Assembly (NCBI RefSeq): GCF_014208105.1
Contig: NZ_JACHMQ010000001.1
Span: 6,944,001 to 7,008,000 of the forward strand
Source: Actinomadura coerulea
GTDB lineage: Bacteria > Actinomycetota > Actinomycetes > Streptosporangiales > Streptosporangiaceae
Length of the DNA stretch: 64,000 bases
Direction: 5' to 3'
Shown piece by piece: positions 8,631 through 16,410 of this stretch. Below the pieces are notes generated by a model that was not told the DNA's origin, made no database searches, and saw only the letters and a program-made list of their open reading frames with translations. Numbering within the stretch: position 1 is the stretch's first letter; each line of letters starts with the position of its first letter. Position numbers and translations under genes: made by a program.

Positions 8631-8842
8631 CCGGCCAAGAGCGCGGTAGCGGGAGTCGGAGCGCCGGAGACGGAGCCACGGAGTGGGGGCGTGGGGTTGG
8701 TGTGCTGCCCCAAAAATGATGCTTGGGCTCAATGTCTTGTATGGGAGAGGTGGGGGTCATTTGCCTAATAGGTTCGATAATTCGTTCGAATCTACTGTGC
8801 GTTGGAAGGTTAAAGAGGCGGTCAAGGAGGTACCATTGAGGT

Positions 8843-10093
8843 ATGGAGTTGGCTGCGATTGATCTGGACGAGACGTCCACCATGGAATTGGTGAACGCCG
8901 CGTCTGTGATCGCGGCCGAACTCGCTCGACGCACGCCGCCCGAATCGGCGGCGGCGTGTATGCAGCTCGCCGAAACCCTCGCCCGCGCCGGCGACATGAA
9001 CGAAGCGGCACTCGCCGGGCTCGTCGGCGTGGTCGATTCCGGCCGAGAAGTGCAGAAGTGGGGGTTCCCCTCCACTCAGGCGTGGCTGCGCAACCGGCTC
9101 GGCATGCGCGACGCCCGCGCCAGGGAACGCCTCGCCCTGGCTCGCCAGCGCCCCCGTCTCACCCAACTCGCCGCTCGATGGGCAGCCGGTGACCTGCCCA
9201 CCGGCCACGCCGCCACCATCGCCACGGCGGTCAACCGGCTGCACGACACCGACTGCGCCGCCGCCGAAGAGGTCCTGTTGGGCATGGTCGACCAGGGCTT
9301 CTGCGCCGGGAAGGTCGCCGCCTTCGGCAAACGGATCCGCGAGGTCATCACCGAACGCGACGACAGCGACCCCGAGCCCGCCGAGGCCAAACGCGGCTAC
9401 GAGCGTTCCTGGATCCAGGCGACCCGCTCCCTGGACGGCGGCCGCTACATCAAAGGCTGGCTCAACGCCGAAGACGCCGCCATCTGGGACGGCACCCTCG
9501 GCCCCCTGGCCAGACCCGCCGGACCCGACGACAACCGCGACCTCCCCGAACGCACCGCCGCCGCACTCGCATCCGTTCTGTCCGGCGGCCACAAAGCCAC
9601 AAAGGTCACCCTCATCTGTGACCTGGACACCCTTACTGGCGGCACCACCCCGGCCCGCCTGCCCGATGGCACCACGATCCCCGCCGCTCAAGCCCGCCGC
9701 ATCGCCTTCAACGCGGGCATTTCACCCCTCCTGCTCGGCGTCGGCGGCCACCCCCTCTACCTCGGCCGCACCCAACGCTTCGCCACTCCCGCCCAACGTC
9801 GCGTACTGGAAGCCCTCAACCCGACCTGCGCCGTCCAAGGCTGCCAAGTCCCCGGCACCCTCTGCGAGATCGACCACGTTTACGGCTGGGCCCTCGGCGC
9901 ACCCACCGACATCGACCAACTCACGCTCTGCTGCGGCTGGCACAACCGCTACAAACACACCCACCCCCACCGCATCCACATCACTCGCAATCAAGACGGT
10001 CGCTACCTCTACCGTCTTCACCCACCCGACACAGCGGCAGTTCACACGATCAACGTGTCCGGACGACCCCCACCCTGGGCTCAAGCCGCGTGA
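8843..10093 (+). CDS. DUF222 / HNH endonuclease-signature protein (13E12 repeat family)
   Basis: The 416 residues have the DUF222 region in the first two thirds (helical; AWLRNRLGMRDARARERLALARQRP is typical). A C-terminal HNH nuclease motif around residues 325-370 follows: CAVQGCQVPGTLCEIDHV, then LCCGWHNRYKH, with paired Cys residues for zinc and Asp-His for catalysis. Such proteins are abundant in actinomycetes (REP13E12 family of mycobacteria) and are presumed mobile or selfish nucleases; no function is proven. ATG 8843 follows AAGGAGG at 8824-8830, a rather long 12-base spacing. A GNRA-like hairpin follows the stop. Confidence 0.85.
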   Translation: MELAAIDLDETSTMELVNAASVIAAELARRTPPESAAACMQLAETLARAGDMNEAALAGLVGVVDSGREVQKWGFPSTQAWLRNRLGMRDARARERLALARQRPRLTQLAARWAAGDLPTGHAATIATAVNRLHDTDCAAAEEVLLGMVDQGFCAGKVAAFGKRIREVITERDDSDPEPAEAKRGYERSWIQATRSLDGGRYIKGWLNAEDAAIWDGTLGPLARPAGPDDNRDLPERTAAALASVLSGGHKATKVTLICDLDTLTGGTTPARLPDGTTIPAAQARRIAFNAGISPLLLGVGGHPLYLGRTQRFATPAQRRVLEALNPTCAVQGCQVPGTLCEIDHVYGWALGAPTDIDQLTLCCGWHNRYKHTHPHRIHITRNQDGRYLYRLHPPDTAAVHTINVSGRPPPWAQAA

Positions 10094-10109
10094 GACCCCG
10101 CGCCCATGC

Positions 10110-10127
10110 ACCGGAGCGAACTCCGGT
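10110..10127 (+). terminator. Short hairpin after the DUF222/HNH gene
   Basis: ACCGGAG (10110-10116), loop CGAA, CTCCGGT (10121-10127). Perfect 7-bp stem, 16 bases past the stop, without a following U-run. Confidence 0.5.
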
Positions 10128-11031
10128 CACCCGCCTGCCCGTACTCAGCCTCAACTGTCGGAGGCGGCCCCCGGGGGACTGCCCGGGCACCCGATGATCG
10201 TCTAGAGGGCCGGGCCGTGCTCCTGGACGCGGGCGGCCATGAGGTGGTCGCCGCTGCCGACAGCTGCCCCGATGTGCTGCCCGCTCTGGCGGTGACGCGC
10301 CGAGCTGGCGGTGGAGTAAAGCGAAGACCTCCGGGTGGAGGTGGGAGAGCTGTGCCTATCTGGTTTGGAGGTCTTCCTGGACTATGCCGATTCGCGCGAC
10401 ATCGTCCGCCGCGTGCCCGTCGTCGAGCGCCTGGGCAGCCGTGAGTTGCAGGTCGATGACAGGTCGAGCAGCCCGTAGAGCAGTCTCGCGGCAGTGCGCG
10501 CATCGCTGGGTGCGTTGCGCCGCGTACTGGACCAGCGAACGTGCTCCGCCGAGGCCTGGGCGCCTGGCCGTCATGACCAGCCGCCGCACCACACTGTGCG
10601 ACGCGGTGGTCAGCGTGGCTCGCGGGCTCGGAATCCTGCTTGGCCGCCACAGGCACGCCCGTTGGCTACGACTACCCTCACGCCGCCCTCGGTGATCGCG
10701 CTCGCCGAACCTTGCCGAGGTCTGACCTGACGAAAAGCCTGGCCGCGGCTGGTTCTCGCGGTGGCTCGGATCTCCCGAATCGTGCTCGCTGGCAAGTCGC
10801 ACGCCGCAGTGTTGGGACGCCTGGTAGGCATCCTGGCCGCTTAGGTTGGCCGGTCAGCCGTGGTCAGTGCGGTGGCCGCCGCTCGTTGGGCAATACCGCC
10901 CTGGTGGTGATTGCGGTGGGAGGGCATTGCTTTCCTCGTCCTCCGCTCGTGCTCCGTGGGACGGGCTTCTGCCTGCGTCCTGACGAACCACTGGTCGTCG
11001 CTTCCTTGGTCGCTCCCCTCGGCTTCTGAGC
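10128..11031. pseudogene. Decayed region, no intact gene; possible response-regulator remnant
   Basis: About 900 bases in which no frame gives a recognisable full protein. At roughly 10180-10320 (+) one frame reads DDRLEGRAVLLDAGGHEVVAAA, then PDVLPAL, which resembles the start of a LuxR-type receiver domain and then breaks down. An inverted pair AAGACCTCC (10324-10332) / GGAGGTCTT (10367-10375) follows; it could be a hairpin or the ends of a lost element. The rest, up to the IS630 target, shows nothing I can identify. The remnant call rests on one short similarity. Confidence 0.3.
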
Positions 11032-12171
11032 TAGTATTCTGCGCCTGAAATCTGTTGTGTAAATCTATGCTGGGCCGATGGCGAGGACGGGGCGGCCGAA
11101 GCAGCCGTTTTCAGTGACCGCGGCCGAGCGGGCGGAGTTGGAGCGCGGGGCCCGGGCGGCGACCTCGACGCAGGCGTATGCGTTGCGGTGCCGGATCGTG
11201 CTGGCCTGCGCACAGCCGGGGGCCTTCCATACGCATGTGGCCGCTGAGCTGGGCGTCTCGCCGCCGACGGTGGCCAAGTGGCGCCACCGGTTCATCGAGC
11301 ACGGCCTGGCCGGGCTGGCCGATGAGCCCCGCCCCGGCCGTCCGCCCTCGATCCTGCTGGACAAGGTGCAGGAGGTGGTCACGCTGACGTTGGAGCAGAC
11401 CCCGCCGAACTCCACGCACTGGTCCAGGGCCTCAATGGCCGAGCGCACCGGGCTGAGCAAGTCCACCATCGGGCGGATCTGGCGCCGGTTCGACCTCAAA
11501 CCGCACCGGGCCGACACCTTCAAGATCTCCACCGACCCGCTGTTCGTGGAGAAGGTCGTGGACGTGGTCGGGCTCTACCACCACCCGCCCGAGCGGGCCG
11601 TGGTGCTGTGCGTGGACGAAAAGTCGCAGATGCAGGCCCTGGACCGGTCACAGCCGGTGCTGCCGATGATGCCGGGCATGCCCGAGCGGCGCACCCACGA
11701 CTACGCCCGGCACGGGACCACCAGCCTGTTCGCCGCCTTCAACATCGCTGACGGGACCGTCATCACCGAACTGCACCGCCGGCACCGCGCGACTGAGTTC
11801 AAAAAGTTCCTGGTCGCGATCGACAAGGCCGTGCCAGCCGAGTTGGAGGTGCACCTTGTCTGCGACAACCTGGCCACCCACAAGACACCGCTCGTGCACG
11901 ACTGGCTGGCCCGCCACCCCCGCTTCCACCTGCACTTCACACCGACCGGGTCGTCCTGGCTCAACCAGGTCGAACGCTGGTTCGCCTACCTCACCACCCA
12001 ACTCACCCAACGCGGCGTCCACAAAAGCGTCCAAGCCCTCGAAGCCGACGTACGCGCCTGGGTCCAGCAATGGAACACCAACCCCAAACCGTTCGTATGG
12101 ACCAAGACCGCCGAAGAGATCCTCGACTCCCTCGCCCGATATCTGCAACGGATTTCAGGCGCAGAACACTA
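11032..12171 (+). mobile_element. IS630-type insertion sequence with TA target duplication
   Basis: Terminal inverted repeats are visible: TTCTGCGCCTGAAATC begins at 11037 and its complement ends at 12165. Over 19 bases of each end there is one mismatch (GTATTCTG at left, GTGTTCTG at right). TA flanks both sides (11032-11033 and 12170-12171), and joining the flanks rebuilds CTAG, the preferred target of IS630. The element between the TAs is 1136 bp and holds one transposase gene. Its right flank is the left end of an IS5-type element, so it appears to have inserted at that junction. Confidence 0.92.
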
Positions 12172-12172
12172 G
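11078..12172 (+). CDS. IS630-family transposase
   Basis: The 364 residues have an N-terminal winged/HTH region (TQAYALRCRIVLACAQ, AAELGVSPPTVAKWRHRF). A DDE catalytic domain follows: CVDEKSQM (Asp near 180), CDNLATHKT (Asp near 261) and TPTGSSWLNQVERWF (Glu near 299), the D-D-E layout of IS630/Tc1-mariner. The frame is intact, so the copy may be active. The stop is TAG at 12170-12172: its TA is the target duplication and its G is flanking DNA, so the gene has no stop of its own. No clear ribosome site precedes ATG 11078. Confidence 0.94.
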   Translation: MARTGRPKQPFSVTAAERAELERGARAATSTQAYALRCRIVLACAQPGAFHTHVAAELGVSPPTVAKWRHRFIEHGLAGLADEPRPGRPPSILLDKVQEVVTLTLEQTPPNSTHWSRASMAERTGLSKSTIGRIWRRFDLKPHRADTFKISTDPLFVEKVVDVVGLYHHPPERAVVLCVDEKSQMQALDRSQPVLPMMPGMPERRTHDYARHGTTSLFAAFNIADGTVITELHRRHRATEFKKFLVAIDKAVPAELEVHLVCDNLATHKTPLVHDWLARHPRFHLHFTPTGSSWLNQVERWFAYLTTQLTQRGVHKSVQALEADVRAWVQQWNTNPKPFVWTKTAEEILDSLARYLQRISGAEH

Positions 12173-13190
12173 GGCGTGTTTCGAAGTGGGGTGAGTGTCG
12201 GCGTGTTGTGAGCCGGACGCAGTGAGGTCTCCGGTAGATGGTTTCATCGACCAAGAAGAACCCATAACCGGAGACCTCGTGGCCACCCTAGCGGTGACGA
12301 GGCGGTTCGACCTGACCGACGCGCAATGGGCGATCCTGGGGCCGCTGCTGCCCGTTCCCAGGCGATCGGGTCGACCGTCGAGATGGACCAAGCGGCAGCT
12401 CATCGACGGGATCCGTTGGCGGGTACGGACCGGTGCACCCTGGCGGGACGTGCCCGAATGCTACGGCTCCTGGCAGGCGGTCTACGGGTTGTTCCGCCGC
12501 TGGCAGCGTGAAGGCACCTGGGCGCGCATCCTGGCCGGGCTGCAGACGCGGGCGGACGCGGCCGGGTTGATCACCTGGGAGGTGAACGTCGACTCCACGA
12601 TCATGCGGGCCCATCAGCACGCCGCCGGTGCCCGGCGACGGGGCGATCTGCAGCGCGAGCCGCCAGGCGGCACAGCCACCGAGCCGGACGATCACGCACT
12701 GGGCCGTTCCCGCGGCGGGCTGTCGACCAAGGTGCATCTGGCCTGTGAGCAGGGCCAGAAACCGTTGTCGCTGGTGGTGACGGCCGGGCAGCGGGGCGAC
12801 GCCCCGCAGTTCGAGGCGGTGATGGCCGGGATCAGGGTCGCCCGGCCTGGTCGGGGTCGTCCCCGGACCCGGCCACTCCGGGTCTGGGCCGATAAGGCCT
12901 ACTCCTCCCGGGCGATCCGTGCTCACCTGCGCCGCCGCGGTATCGCGGGCACGATCCCGGTGCCGGCCGACCAGGCGGGCCACCGGCAGCGGCGAGGCCG
13001 CCGCGGCGGCCGCCCACCCGCCTTCGACCCGGTCGATTACCGTGGCCGCCACGCCGTCGAGTGCGGCATCAACCGCCTCAAGCGCCACCGGGCCGTGGCC
13101 ACCCGATACGACAAGCTCTCCGTCCGCTACCAGGCCACCCTGGAGATCACCGCCATCAACGAATGGCTCCACCTACTTCGAAACACGGCC
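12172..13190 (+). mobile_element. IS5-type insertion sequence
   Basis: The inverted ends share a perfect 12-base core GTGTTTCGAAGT (12176-12187) with its complement at 13175-13186, preceded by similar GGGC / GGCC bases. The left end touches the TA duplication of the IS630 element. No target duplication can be recognised at the right end, so the exact outer limits are uncertain by a few bases. Confidence 0.8.
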
Positions 13191-13247
13191 CAGGCGTGCC
13201 AGGTCTTCGGATTCCTCCTCAGGTGGCACCGGGCGTCCTCATCGTGA
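12279..13247 (+). CDS. IS5-family transposase
   Basis: 322 residues. The N-terminus (FDLTDAQWAILGPLLP, then LIDGIRWRVRTGAPWRDVPE) is the DUF4096-type start of IS5 transposases. The DDE catalytic residues lie in NVDSTIMRAHQH, VWADKAYSS and ECGINRLKRHRAVATRYDKL, the last being the Y-x2-R-x3-E-x6-K region in modified form. GTG 12279 is preferred; a frame extending up to 12195 would include the inverted repeat. The C-terminus is odd: the frame runs through the right inverted repeat and stops at 13247, so about 19 residues are encoded by flanking DNA. Confidence 0.9.
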   Translation: MATLAVTRRFDLTDAQWAILGPLLPVPRRSGRPSRWTKRQLIDGIRWRVRTGAPWRDVPECYGSWQAVYGLFRRWQREGTWARILAGLQTRADAAGLITWEVNVDSTIMRAHQHAAGARRRGDLQREPPGGTATEPDDHALGRSRGGLSTKVHLACEQGQKPLSLVVTAGQRGDAPQFEAVMAGIRVARPGRGRPRTRPLRVWADKAYSSRAIRAHLRRRGIAGTIPVPADQAGHRQRRGRRGGRPPAFDPVDYRGRHAVECGINRLKRHRAVATRYDKLSVRYQATLEITAINEWLHLLRNTAQACQVFGFLLRWHRASSS

Positions 13248-13296
13248 GCTGGAAACCGCCGTCGTCGCGCGGCGGGGCCGCCGCTCCCGGAGCGAG

Positions 13297-13740
13297 TCAG
13301 GGGGTGGTTTGGTCCAGGATCACCACTGGGATGTCTCGTTTGGAGGTGGCCTGGTAGCTGTCGTAGAGGGGAAAGATCGAGCTCATCTGGGCCCAGAGCG
13401 GTGGTTTCTCCTGCGGGGTGGCGGTGCGGGCCCGTGCGGTGAAGGTGTCGGCTCCGAGCTGCACGGTCACGTGCGGGTGTGCGGTGAGGTTGAGGTACCA
13501 GGCGGGGGGCTGGACGGCGCCGGCGTTGGAGGCCACCAGCAGGTACCGGTCCTGGTCCCGGCCGTAGATCAGCGCGGTGCGGCGCAGTTTGCCGGATCGG
13601 CGGCCTCGTGTTGTGAGCAGCAGCGTCGGCCAGCCCTGGTAGAGGTGGCCTTGGGCGCCGTCGGTCTCGAGGTAGGCGCGGATGTGGTCGGCGACCCAGG
13701 GGGTGGGGCTGTCGAAGACCTCGTCCTCGGGGGCTGTCAT
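13297..13740 (-). CDS. Deazaflavin (F420)-dependent oxidoreductase of the nitroreductase/Ddn family
   Basis: 147 residues matching the FDOR-B/Ddn split-barrel family: WPTLLLTTRGRRSGKLRRTAL binds the F420 phosphate, and NAGAVQPPAWYLNL and HPHVTVQLG are further family signatures. Such enzymes use reduced F420 to reduce quinones or foreign compounds. Its ATG overlaps the stop of the upstream DUF6069 gene by four bases (13737-13740), so the two form an operon. The pair is divergent from a MarR regulator, which suggests induction by small molecules. Confidence 0.88.
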   Translation of the reverse strand: MTAPEDEVFDSPTPWVADHIRAYLETDGAQGHLYQGWPTLLLTTRGRRSGKLRRTALIYGRDQDRYLLVASNAGAVQPPAWYLNLTAHPHVTVQLGADTFTARARTATPQEKPPLWAQMSSIFPLYDSYQATSKRDIPVVILDQTTP

Positions 13741-14186
13741 CGCTTGCTCCCCGGGTCGGCGCTGCGAGATGTGGCCGTCCGCCAGAAGACGGGGATGAGG
13801 ACGGCTCCGACGGCCAGGTGGGTGAGGGCGAGCACCGTTTTGGTCCCGCCGGAGGCCTGCACGCCGATGACGGGCAGGAACGACGCCGCTAGCAGGGTGA
13901 GGGCGATGGCCGTCCAGATCCGGGCCGCCAGCGGCGTCACCCGCTCCAGCGCGGCCAGCAGTGCCCAGCCGAGCAGCGACGGGGCCAGCGCGAAGACGCC
14001 GATGGCGGCCGCTCCGAGGTCTCGGGGCTCCTGGCCCTTCTGCTGGACGGCCAGGTCGTGGCCCAGCAGTGGTTCTCCGACCGCCCAGACCGCCAGCGCG
14101 GCCGCGACCGCGCCCGCCACGGCGAGTGCCCGTGCGCGTCGTGGACTTCTGAGGCCGGCGTGTCCGCGCGTGCTGACTTGCGCCAT
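13737..14186 (-). CDS. DUF6069-like four-helix membrane protein
   Basis: 149 residues with four hydrophobic segments: ALAVAGAVAAALAVWAVGEP, AAAIGVFALAPSLLGWALLA, IWTAIALTLLAASFLPVIGV and TVLALTHLAVGAVLIPVFW. The pattern, with a conserved D-L-x-V-x-Q after helix 1 and LLA-LER before helix 3, matches DUF6069 proteins of unknown function. A paralogue lies at 54417-54842. The ATG at 14186 has a GAAGGAGAC ribosome site. The region before it holds the first of two MarR-like operators. Confidence 0.75.
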   Translation of the reverse strand: MAQVSTRGHAGLRSPRRARALAVAGAVAAALAVWAVGEPLLGHDLAVQQKGQEPRDLGAAAIGVFALAPSLLGWALLAALERVTPLAARIWTAIALTLLAASFLPVIGVQASGGTKTVLALTHLAVGAVLIPVFWRTATSRSADPGSKR

Positions 14187-14213
14187 CGCGACGTCTCCTT
14201 CAGCTGCTCGATA

Positions 14214-14228
14214 GTTGAGGAACTTAAC
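14214..14228. promoter_or_regulatory. Candidate MarR operator, DUF6069-proximal
   Basis: GTTGAGGAACTTAAC is an imperfect palindrome (GTTGAG/CTTAAC, 3-base centre) located 28 bases before the DUF6069 start. A related 15-mer lies 59 bases away, beside the marR start. Confidence 0.6.
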
Positions 14229-14272
14229 TTTCTCGTGTGGCGGATCGTAGCAGGTGTTTCAGGAGCTGAACA

Positions 14273-14287
14273 GTTAGGTTGCTTAAT
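14273..14287. promoter_or_regulatory. Candidate MarR operator, marR-proximal
   Basis: GTTAGGTTGCTTAAT matches the other site in GTT-x-x-G-x3-CTTAA and lies 20 bases before the marR start, so the regulator probably represses both divergent transcripts. Confidence 0.55.
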
Positions 14288-14306
14288 GGCTGGCTATGCT
14301 GGCGGC

Positions 14307-14780
14307 ATGAGCCCCAACGCCGACGCTGATGCCGGTACCGAAGCGGATGCGGTCGTGGCTGACCTGAGCGGCCTGGTCTTCGAGGTCACGGGGCGGCTGC
14401 GCGCCCAGTTCAACGCCGCCGCGGCGGAACTCGGGCTTCCTCCGGCCCAGGCGCTCGTCCTGACCAACCTGGCCGGGCCCGCCCCGATGCGTGAGCTGGC
14501 CGACTGGCTCTCATGCGAACCGTCGAACGTCACCGGCATCGTGGACGGCCTGGAACGCCGCGGCCTGGTCACCCGCCAGCCCGCCCCGGGCGACCGCCGC
14601 GTCAAGCATGTGGTGCTGACCGAGGCCGGAGAGCACAAGCGCCGGGAGTTGCGCTCCAGGTCCCACGCGCTGGCCCGGACCTTCTTCGAGCTCCCTGGCC
14701 CCGACCAGAAGCACCTTCGTGACCTGCTGACCCGCGTTTTGACCGGTCCGTCGGCTGGCGGGGACTCGGAATCCGGCTGA
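14307..14780 (+). CDS. MarR-family transcriptional regulator
   Basis: 157 residues with the MarR winged helix: ELGLPPAQALVLTNLAGPAPMRELADWLSC (helices 2-3), then SNVTGIVDGLERRGLVTRQP (recognition helix) and the wing PGDRRVKHVVLTEAG, whose D-x-R motif is the family hallmark. It starts at ATG 14307 and is divergent from the DUF6069/F420-oxidoreductase operon. The two 15-base operators between them suggest autoregulation and control of that operon. The ligand is unknown. Confidence 0.9.
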   Translation: MSPNADADAGTEADAVVADLSGLVFEVTGRLRAQFNAAAAELGLPPAQALVLTNLAGPAPMRELADWLSCEPSNVTGIVDGLERRGLVTRQPAPGDRRVKHVVLTEAGEHKRRELRSRSHALARTFFELPGPDQKHLRDLLTRVLTGPSAGGDSESG

Positions 14781-14912
14781 GACGTCACTTTCCGACTCAC
14801 GCCCTGGAAGCCGATGGCTTGGTGTCGGGCGGATCCCTTGGAGGAGTGGGTCCCTTTTTTGGCTGGAGCCACTCCTCAGGCGCGTGATTCGCGCGGGTTT
14901 GGCCGCCGGTCT

Positions 14913-15398
14913 CTACTCATCAACTTGTGTGGTCTGCCTCGGGGTGTCGGTGTTGCGGATCATCTGCTGGAGCACCTTCAGGGCGGTGACGTAGTCGGCG
15001 TCGTCTATGCCCTGGTGGATGCGGGCGCGGATCTCGGGGGCGTGGCGCTTCACTTCTGTTCGGGCCTTCTCTCCCTCTTCGGTGATCCACAGGCGTCCTT
15101 CGCCGTCGCGGGTCAGCCTGCCGTGCTCCAGGAGGACCTCGGCCTCGGCCTCCAGGTCGTCCTCCGGCCTCAGGTAGGACTTCATCGCCTCCCGGAGTTC
15201 GGGGATGGTCATGCCACGGCCGTCGGGGGAGAGGTCGTTCTCCGACAGGTTGCGGAGCAGCCAGAACTGGGGCTGGGTGAAGCCCAGTTCGGCCTGCCGG
15301 GCTCTGGTGAACGCGATGAGGGCCTCGTAGGCCAGTCCGGTCCAGTAGGCGGCCGGCTGGGCGGCCAGTTCGGCGTCGGAAGCTCGTTCTGTCGTCAT
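14913..15398 (-). CDS. MarR-like transcriptional regulator
   Basis: 161 residues from ATG 15398, which follows an AAGGGG ribosome site; in-frame starts at 15425 and 15437 would add 9-13 residues. The winged helix is recognisable: LGFTQPQFWLLRNLSEND, then MTIPELREAMKSYLRPEDDLEAEAEVLLEHGRLTRDGEGRLWITEEGEKART. The usual D-x-R wing is replaced by DGEGRLWI, and the insertion before it is long, so this is a divergent MarR relative. No partner gene is obvious; it stands alone between a MarR gene and an unrecognised gene on the other strand. Confidence 0.75.
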   Translation of the reverse strand: MTTERASDAELAAQPAAYWTGLAYEALIAFTRARQAELGFTQPQFWLLRNLSENDLSPDGRGMTIPELREAMKSYLRPEDDLEAEAEVLLEHGRLTRDGEGRLWITEEGEKARTEVKRHAPEIRARIHQGIDDADYVTALKVLQQMIRNTDTPRQTTQVDE

Positions 15399-15583
15399 GC
15401 GCGGTGCCCCTTGTCGGACGATCATTGGTACGGGCACCGTAGGACCTGAAGTTATGTTGAGGTCAATGCGCCGCAGGCGGTGACGTCGGCGAGAACGGCG
15501 GCGATCGCGGCGGGCGCGTCCGGGAACCAGTCCGGTTCCCCAAGCGTCGGACGGCCGGTAAAGGTCCGACGAGAAGGAGTGCC

Positions 15584-16393
15584 GTGTTCGACCAAGTCTC
15601 CACCGACGTGCCGCCGCCCGCCGAGCTCTGGGCCCAGGGCGTGGTCAAGGCCATGATGATCCCCTACCTCGACGACTCTTCCGGCCGGGTCCACATTGAC
15701 GGCGGCACCCTGCGCACCGAGGACATCGGGAACGGCTTCTGGGCCCTGCGCTGGGTGGAGGGCGGCCGGGCGCTGCTGTACGGCTACGACAACGAGGCCT
15801 CCGACACGCACATCCAGGACCTGCCCGTCGACCTGCTCGCCGGAGGCCCGTCGTGGCTTCCCTGGGAGTGGCTCCAGGACCTCCTGGTCAACGAGGACTA
15901 CTCCGTGGCCTTCCTGCGCTGGTGGGACGGCTCCTGGGAGGGGCCTCCGCTCCCCGAGCACGTGGAGGACGGTCTGTCCATCATCCTGGCCGACGGAGCC
16001 GAGCGCATGGACGAGTTCATCGGCGAGGCCGGCTCCGCGTCGGCGCTGGCCTACCAGGATCTGATGCGCGCGGTGACCGCCGGGAACGTCGAGCGTCCCG
16101 CCGTCGAGGCGCTGCTCGCGGCGCTGGACGTGGGGGAGGCCGACCCGCGGGAGGCGCTCGAGGTGGCCGCCCGGGCGGGCGTCACTCGGGAGGAGGGGCT
16201 GGTGGAGCTGCCCGCCGGCCACGGCGAGCCGTCCGACCGCTGGGTTCCGGTCTTCTACCACGACCACCTGCCCACGGTGACGGCCATGGCGAAGCGCGAG
16301 GGCATCGAGATCGCCGAGCTTCCCGGCTCCGAGCCGCCCATCCTGAAGGCGCCGCCGCGGTTCTGCTTCAACGGCGCTCCCGAGCCCTCCTGA
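15584..16393 (+). CDS. Unrecognised soluble protein
   Basis: 269 residues from GTG 15584 with a GAAGGAG ribosome site. I do not recognise the family. The N-terminal half is rich in Trp and aromatic residues (GFWALRWVEGGRALLYGYDNEA, LPWEWLQDLL, FLRWWDGSW); the C-terminal half is helical and acidic. There is no signal peptide or membrane segment. Codon usage looks like that of its neighbours, so this is a real gene. It is monocistronic, and the convergent lacI gene ends 18 bases after it. Confidence 0.75.
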   Translation: MFDQVSTDVPPPAELWAQGVVKAMMIPYLDDSSGRVHIDGGTLRTEDIGNGFWALRWVEGGRALLYGYDNEASDTHIQDLPVDLLAGGPSWLPWEWLQDLLVNEDYSVAFLRWWDGSWEGPPLPEHVEDGLSIILADGAERMDEFIGEAGSASALAYQDLMRAVTAGNVERPAVEALLAALDVGEADPREALEVAARAGVTREEGLVELPAGHGEPSDRWVPVFYHDHLPTVTAMAKREGIEIAELPGSEPPILKAPPRFCFNGAPEPS

Positions 16394-16410
16394 TCCTGGT
16401 CGTCCGGCTG

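Noticed and set aside
8761..8800. TTCGAAT-like words suggesting a tRNA T-arm
   Set aside because: No cloverleaf, acceptor stem or anticodon arm can be built around them. No tRNA or rRNA gene was recognised in the window.
13190..13296. A small gene between the IS5-type element and the F420 oxidoreductase
   Set aside because: The only coding signal is the read-through end of the transposase; nothing else is present in this short gap.
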